DNA of 64,000 nt from Polaribacter litorisediminis (GTDB lineage Bacteria; Bacteroidota; Bacteroidia; Flavobacteriales; Flavobacteriaceae): contig NZ_CP082966.1 of the NCBI RefSeq assembly GCF_019968605.1, positions 186,001 to 250,000 on the forward strand, given 5' to 3'. The translations under genes and the position numbers were made by a program. Positions 61,375 through 64,000 of this stretch are shown piece by piece. The notes below the pieces were generated by a model, which was given only the letters and a program-made list of their open reading frames with translations, was not told where the DNA came from and did no database searches. Position 1 is the first letter of the stretch, and each line of letters starts with the position of its first letter.

Positions 61375-62177
61375 TTTTTAACCAGTTTTTCTAAAATAAT
61401 CTCCACTCCAAAATTATCATTACTTTCAGTAGCATATTTAGCGAGTTCTGTAATGTCTTTATGTGCATTTTTCATCGCGAAACTAAAGTCTGCTTCTAGC
61501 ATCATTTCTATATCATTATGATAATCACCAAAAACCATCGTTTCTGCTTTGGTTACATTTAAAAGTTGTTGTACGGCTCTTAATGCATTTCCTTTATTGG
61601 CTTTTTCATCAGAAATATCGAGCCAATTTTTACCGGATACTTTGAGTAAAATTTCTTTGTTTAAATGTTTAATTACTGGGTAAATATAATTTTCAGAGGA
61701 TTCAAAGTGATAGACGGCAACCTTAAAAACAGGGATTGTTTTTGCAGTTTCAATTAAATTTTCGACTACTTCAAAGCTATGATAATATTCTTGGAATAGT
61801 TCAATAAAACGTTCGTCTTTACTTTCTATATAGGCGGCGTCATTGCAACATAGCACCATATTAGCGCCTTTAATTTCTCTTAAAATAGGAATCAGTTGTA
61901 ATACTTTTTCGGGCTTTAAAAAATTAGATAGTAATACTTCATTGCCTTTTTTAGCAATACCGCCATTTTCTGCAATTACGTAAATTTGTTCTTTAATAAC
62001 CTCTAACTTAGAAACAATGCTATTATGTTGCCTGCCACTTGCAGCACAAAAAATGATATTACGGTTTTGTAGCTCTTTAAAAAGATGAAAGAAACGATGA
62101 CTAACTTCTCCTTTTGAGTTGAGTAAAGTACCATCCATATCAGAAACCACTAATTTTACTTTAGAAAAATCAATCAT
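61371..62177 (-). CDS. HAD-superfamily phosphatase, Cof/YbjI-type
   Basis: A 268-residue enzyme of the HAD-IIB (Cof) group: motif I SDMDGTLLNSKG near 12, motif II ASGRQ near 48, motif III lysine near 191 (DEKANKGNALRAV) and motif IV GDYHNDIEM near 215. It dephosphorylates sugar phosphates or similar metabolites. It follows the LacI-type regulator by 2 bp on the same strand, so it probably belongs to a regulated sugar operon. Confidence 0.9.
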   Translation of the reverse strand: MIDFSKVKLVVSDMDGTLLNSKGEVSHRFFHLFKELQNRNIIFCAASGRQHNSIVSKLEVIKEQIYVIAENGGIAKKGNEVLLSNFLKPEKVLQLIPILREIKGANMVLCCNDAAYIESKDERFIELFQEYYHSFEVVENLIETAKTIPVFKVAVYHFESSENYIYPVIKHLNKEILLKVSGKNWLDISDEKANKGNALRAVQQLLNVTKAETMVFGDYHNDIEMMLEADFSFAMKNAHKDITELAKYATESNDNFGVEIILEKLVKN

Positions 62178-62179
62178 AT

Positions 62180-63193
62180 TTACTTGGTAGAATCTCTTAT
62201 TACTAAATCGGTGGTAATGACTTTGGTTAGGGTGTCTGTATTTTTATTTTCTAATTTATCAATTAAAATTTTAGCTGCAGATGCTCCCATCTGTTCTCCA
62301 TGCTGACTAATGGTTGTCATTTTAGGACTAGAATGTCTCGCTAAAATTCCGTTAGAAAATGCAATGACAGATAAGTCTTGTGGAATTTTACGTCCTGTTT
62401 TTATTCCTGCTTTCATAGAGGCAACTGCGGCAGATTCGCCTGTAGTAATAATACTATCAATCTTATTTTTTTCTAAAAAAGGAATTAAAATAGTCTCATA
62501 TTGCTTGTAATCTCTGTCAAATATATTAACGACTAAATCATCATTATACGGTAAACCAACATTTTCTAATCCTTTCTTATATCCCATAAAACGCTGTTTT
62601 CCGATATGAAAATCACTCATTGTAGAAACAAAAGCAATATTTTTATGACCACTTTTGTATAGAAACTCCACCGTATTTTCTACAGCATTCAAATCATCTG
62701 TAATTATTTTATCACAATCTAAGGTTTGCGCAACCCGGTCGAACATCACAATGGGCGTTCCGTTTTTTATAGTGTCTTGAAGGTGCTTATAATCTTCTTT
62801 CAGTTCTGTTTCTTTAGCTAAAGAAACAAGAAATCCGTCGATACTGCCGTTAGAAAGCATTTCAATAATTTCAACTTCCTTGTCAAAAGATTCATTAGAA
62901 ATACAAGTAATTACTTTATATCCTCTTTCTAATGCTGTTTTTTCTATCCCTTTAAAAACTTGTGCAAAAAAATACTTTAACATAGTAGGAATTATAATCC
63001 CTATAGTTTTTGTACTTCTGTTTTTTAAGCTTAATGCATTAAAATTGGGTTTGTAGTTGTTTTCTTTGGCGTATTTTTGAATTTTATTCTTAGTTGTTTC
63101 ACTTATTTCGTAGCTATCATTTAAAGCTTTTGAAACCGTAGATATTGAAACATTAAACTCTTTAGCGATATCTTTTATAGTAAGTTTTTTCAT
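62180..63193 (-). CDS. LacI-family transcriptional regulator
   Basis: A 337-residue repressor with an N-terminal LacI HTH (LTIKDIAKEFNVSISTVSKALN, hinge KPNFNALSLKNRSTKTIGIIIP) and a periplasmic-binding-protein-like sensor (residues about 60-335, IDGFLVSLAKE, STMSDFHIGKQRFMGYKKGL). The hinge lacks the usual LacI AARxL and reads NALSLK, which is normal for this subgroup. Ligand is probably a sugar; the adjacent Cof phosphatase is a natural partner. Confidence 0.92.
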   Translation of the reverse strand: MKKLTIKDIAKEFNVSISTVSKALNDSYEISETTKNKIQKYAKENNYKPNFNALSLKNRSTKTIGIIIPTMLKYFFAQVFKGIEKTALERGYKVITCISNESFDKEVEIIEMLSNGSIDGFLVSLAKETELKEDYKHLQDTIKNGTPIVMFDRVAQTLDCDKIITDDLNAVENTVEFLYKSGHKNIAFVSTMSDFHIGKQRFMGYKKGLENVGLPYNDDLVVNIFDRDYKQYETILIPFLEKNKIDSIITTGESAAVASMKAGIKTGRKIPQDLSVIAFSNGILARHSSPKMTTISQHGEQMGASAAKILIDKLENKNTDTLTKVITTDLVIRDSTK

Positions 63194-63250
63194 AGTTTAA
63201 AGTTATTGGGCAAGATATAAAAATATAACCACTCTGTTTTTAAGAAATTA

Positions 63251-64000
63251 TTAAATTATCCTATTTTGGTTCTTTGTATCCTTTATTTCATAAATTAAAT
63301 ACAAAAATACAACCAAATACTCAATAAAAACAAACCATAAGTTTTCTTGCCAAGGCGAATTTGCATACGCTTGATAACTTAAAATAATGACCAAGCTCCA
63401 GACAACAGGAAACCTATATTTTGTAAAAATAGATAGTATTAAGGGGGTTGCCAAATACCAAGGATGTAAGGTTGTGGTGGTAAAATAATAAAAACATAAT
63501 ACAAATAACATTGCTGTAAATAATTGTTTTAAAGGGGTGTTTTTTCTGAAAAAAGTTACCATAAGTAGGAAAATAATAGTCAGAATGGGGGTTATTTTTC
63601 CAATAATAGCAATTTCATTATATCCTCTAAATAAATAGCCGATTTCTCTAAAAAGATAATAGAAACTTGCATTAAACTCAAAAGTCTTAAACCATAAACC
63701 CACGGAATTACTATAGTTTGTAATTAATTCGGGTGAATAAAAAGGAAGGAATAGAAGAATATTTATGAGGAAAACAATTCCGTAAAAAGTAATTAGTTTG
63801 CTGATTCCTATATCGTTAAGAGTCCATTTTTCTTTCTTTATATTCGTCTTGTTTTTAGAAGAAAGAGAGGGCTTCACTTCTTTTAAAATAACCTTAGGCT
63901 TCACAAACCATTGAAAAAATAAAGGTAAAAATAACAGCGGAATTAATTTTACAGCAATAGAACAAGCAATAAGAATTGCAGCCAAAATCCATTTTTGTTG
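63251..64000 (-). CDS. Membrane glycosyltransferase-like protein, 5' part off the window
   Basis: At least 249 residues, open to the right edge (reading QQKWILAAILIACSIAVKLIP from 64000). About seven membrane helices are visible, and KLIPLLFLPLF followed by a basic cytosolic loop and an LFLPF.SPELI segment resembles GT-C-type mannosyl- or glucosyltransferases (GT87/DUF2029-like), which use lipid-linked sugars. The N-terminal catalytic loop is not in the window, so the family is a guess. It is on the same strand as the LacI gene but 57 bp upstream of it. Confidence 0.6.
   Translation of the reverse strand, partial: QQKWILAAILIACSIAVKLIPLLFLPLFFQWFVKPKVILKEVKPSLSSKNKTNIKKEKWTLNDIGISKLITFYGIVFLINILLFLPFYSPELITNYSNSVGLWFKTFEFNASFYYLFREIGYLFRGYNEIAIIGKITPILTIIFLLMVTFFRKNTPLKQLFTAMLFVLCFYYFTTTTLHPWYLATPLILSIFTKYRFPVVWSLVIILSYQAYANSPWQENLWFVFIEYLVVFLYLIYEIKDTKNQNRII

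Overview
The window looks like a chromosomal segment of a marine Flavobacteriaceae bacterium (Bacteroidota), close to Polaribacter or Tenacibaculum in style. The evidence is very low GC, TAnnTTTG promoter elements in place of a sigma70 -10 box, GLPGLI proteins, TonB-dependent receptors with carboxypeptidase-like N-domains, a PorP/SprF protein, a type IX secretion cargo, a GldA-like ATPase, and the gene order nadK / DUF6089 / uppS / bamA / ompH / ompH. The genus is inference. I saw no rRNA, tRNA, CRISPR array or prophage.

Layout. 1-7.1 kb: a two-component system divergent from a secreted-protein / GLPGLI / TonB-receptor operon, with three phased GTTAAC repeats between them. 7.1-11 kb: a membrane protein, a GldA-like ABC ATPase, and an FAD oxidoreductase overlapping a HAD phosphatase. 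11.4-15.8 kb: replicative DNA polymerase III alpha with a fused proofreading exonuclease. 15.8-17.1 kb: a gene-poor stretch with an internally deleted IS4-type element. 17.1-20.4 kb: a large secreted beta-helix/discoidin-like protein and a cupin. 20.8-25.6 kb: a TPR histidine kinase followed by a tandem array of response-regulator genes, one decayed and two intact, each followed by the same dyad-plus-promoter module. 25.6-30.6 kb: an inducible mutagenesis cassette (second DnaE and Y-family polymerase) divergent from a LexA-like XRE/S24 repressor. 30.8-40.6 kb: PorP, glutamate racemase and the conserved envelope block (two Skp/OmpH chaperones, BamA, UppS, DUF6089, NAD kinase, CBS protein), with pdxJ divergent. 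40.6-46.3 kb: a hydrolase whose start region holds an inverted pair of hairpin repeats, a DUF481 protein, a PAS kinase/receiver pair, and a MazG-like gene with two small membrane proteins. 46.4-64 kb: a BNR-repeat exported protein, aroA, queA, rlmN, a prenyl synthase, a second TonB receptor, a GH3-family protein, DUF2797, a lipoprotein, nitrilase, YjbQ, Cof phosphatase, LacI regulator and a truncated membrane glycosyltransferase-like gene.

How it fits together. Most of the window is ordinary housekeeping. Two places stand out. The first is the kinase/regulator array at 20.8-25.6 kb. A 16-bp dyad of the form TTACGG-N4-CCGTAA sits exactly 22 bp before a TAGTTTTG promoter element in three tandem copies. 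A weaker fourth copy with identical spacing lies inside the 3' end of the kinase gene. Decayed copies of the kinase tail show that about 900 bp was duplicated as a unit. The last promoter copy has no gene behind it, only a terminator about 170 bp on, so it could make a short RNA. The second is the SOS-like cassette, where one short region carries overlapping inverted repeats and both divergent promoters of a self-cleaving-type repressor and two error-prone-type polymerases.
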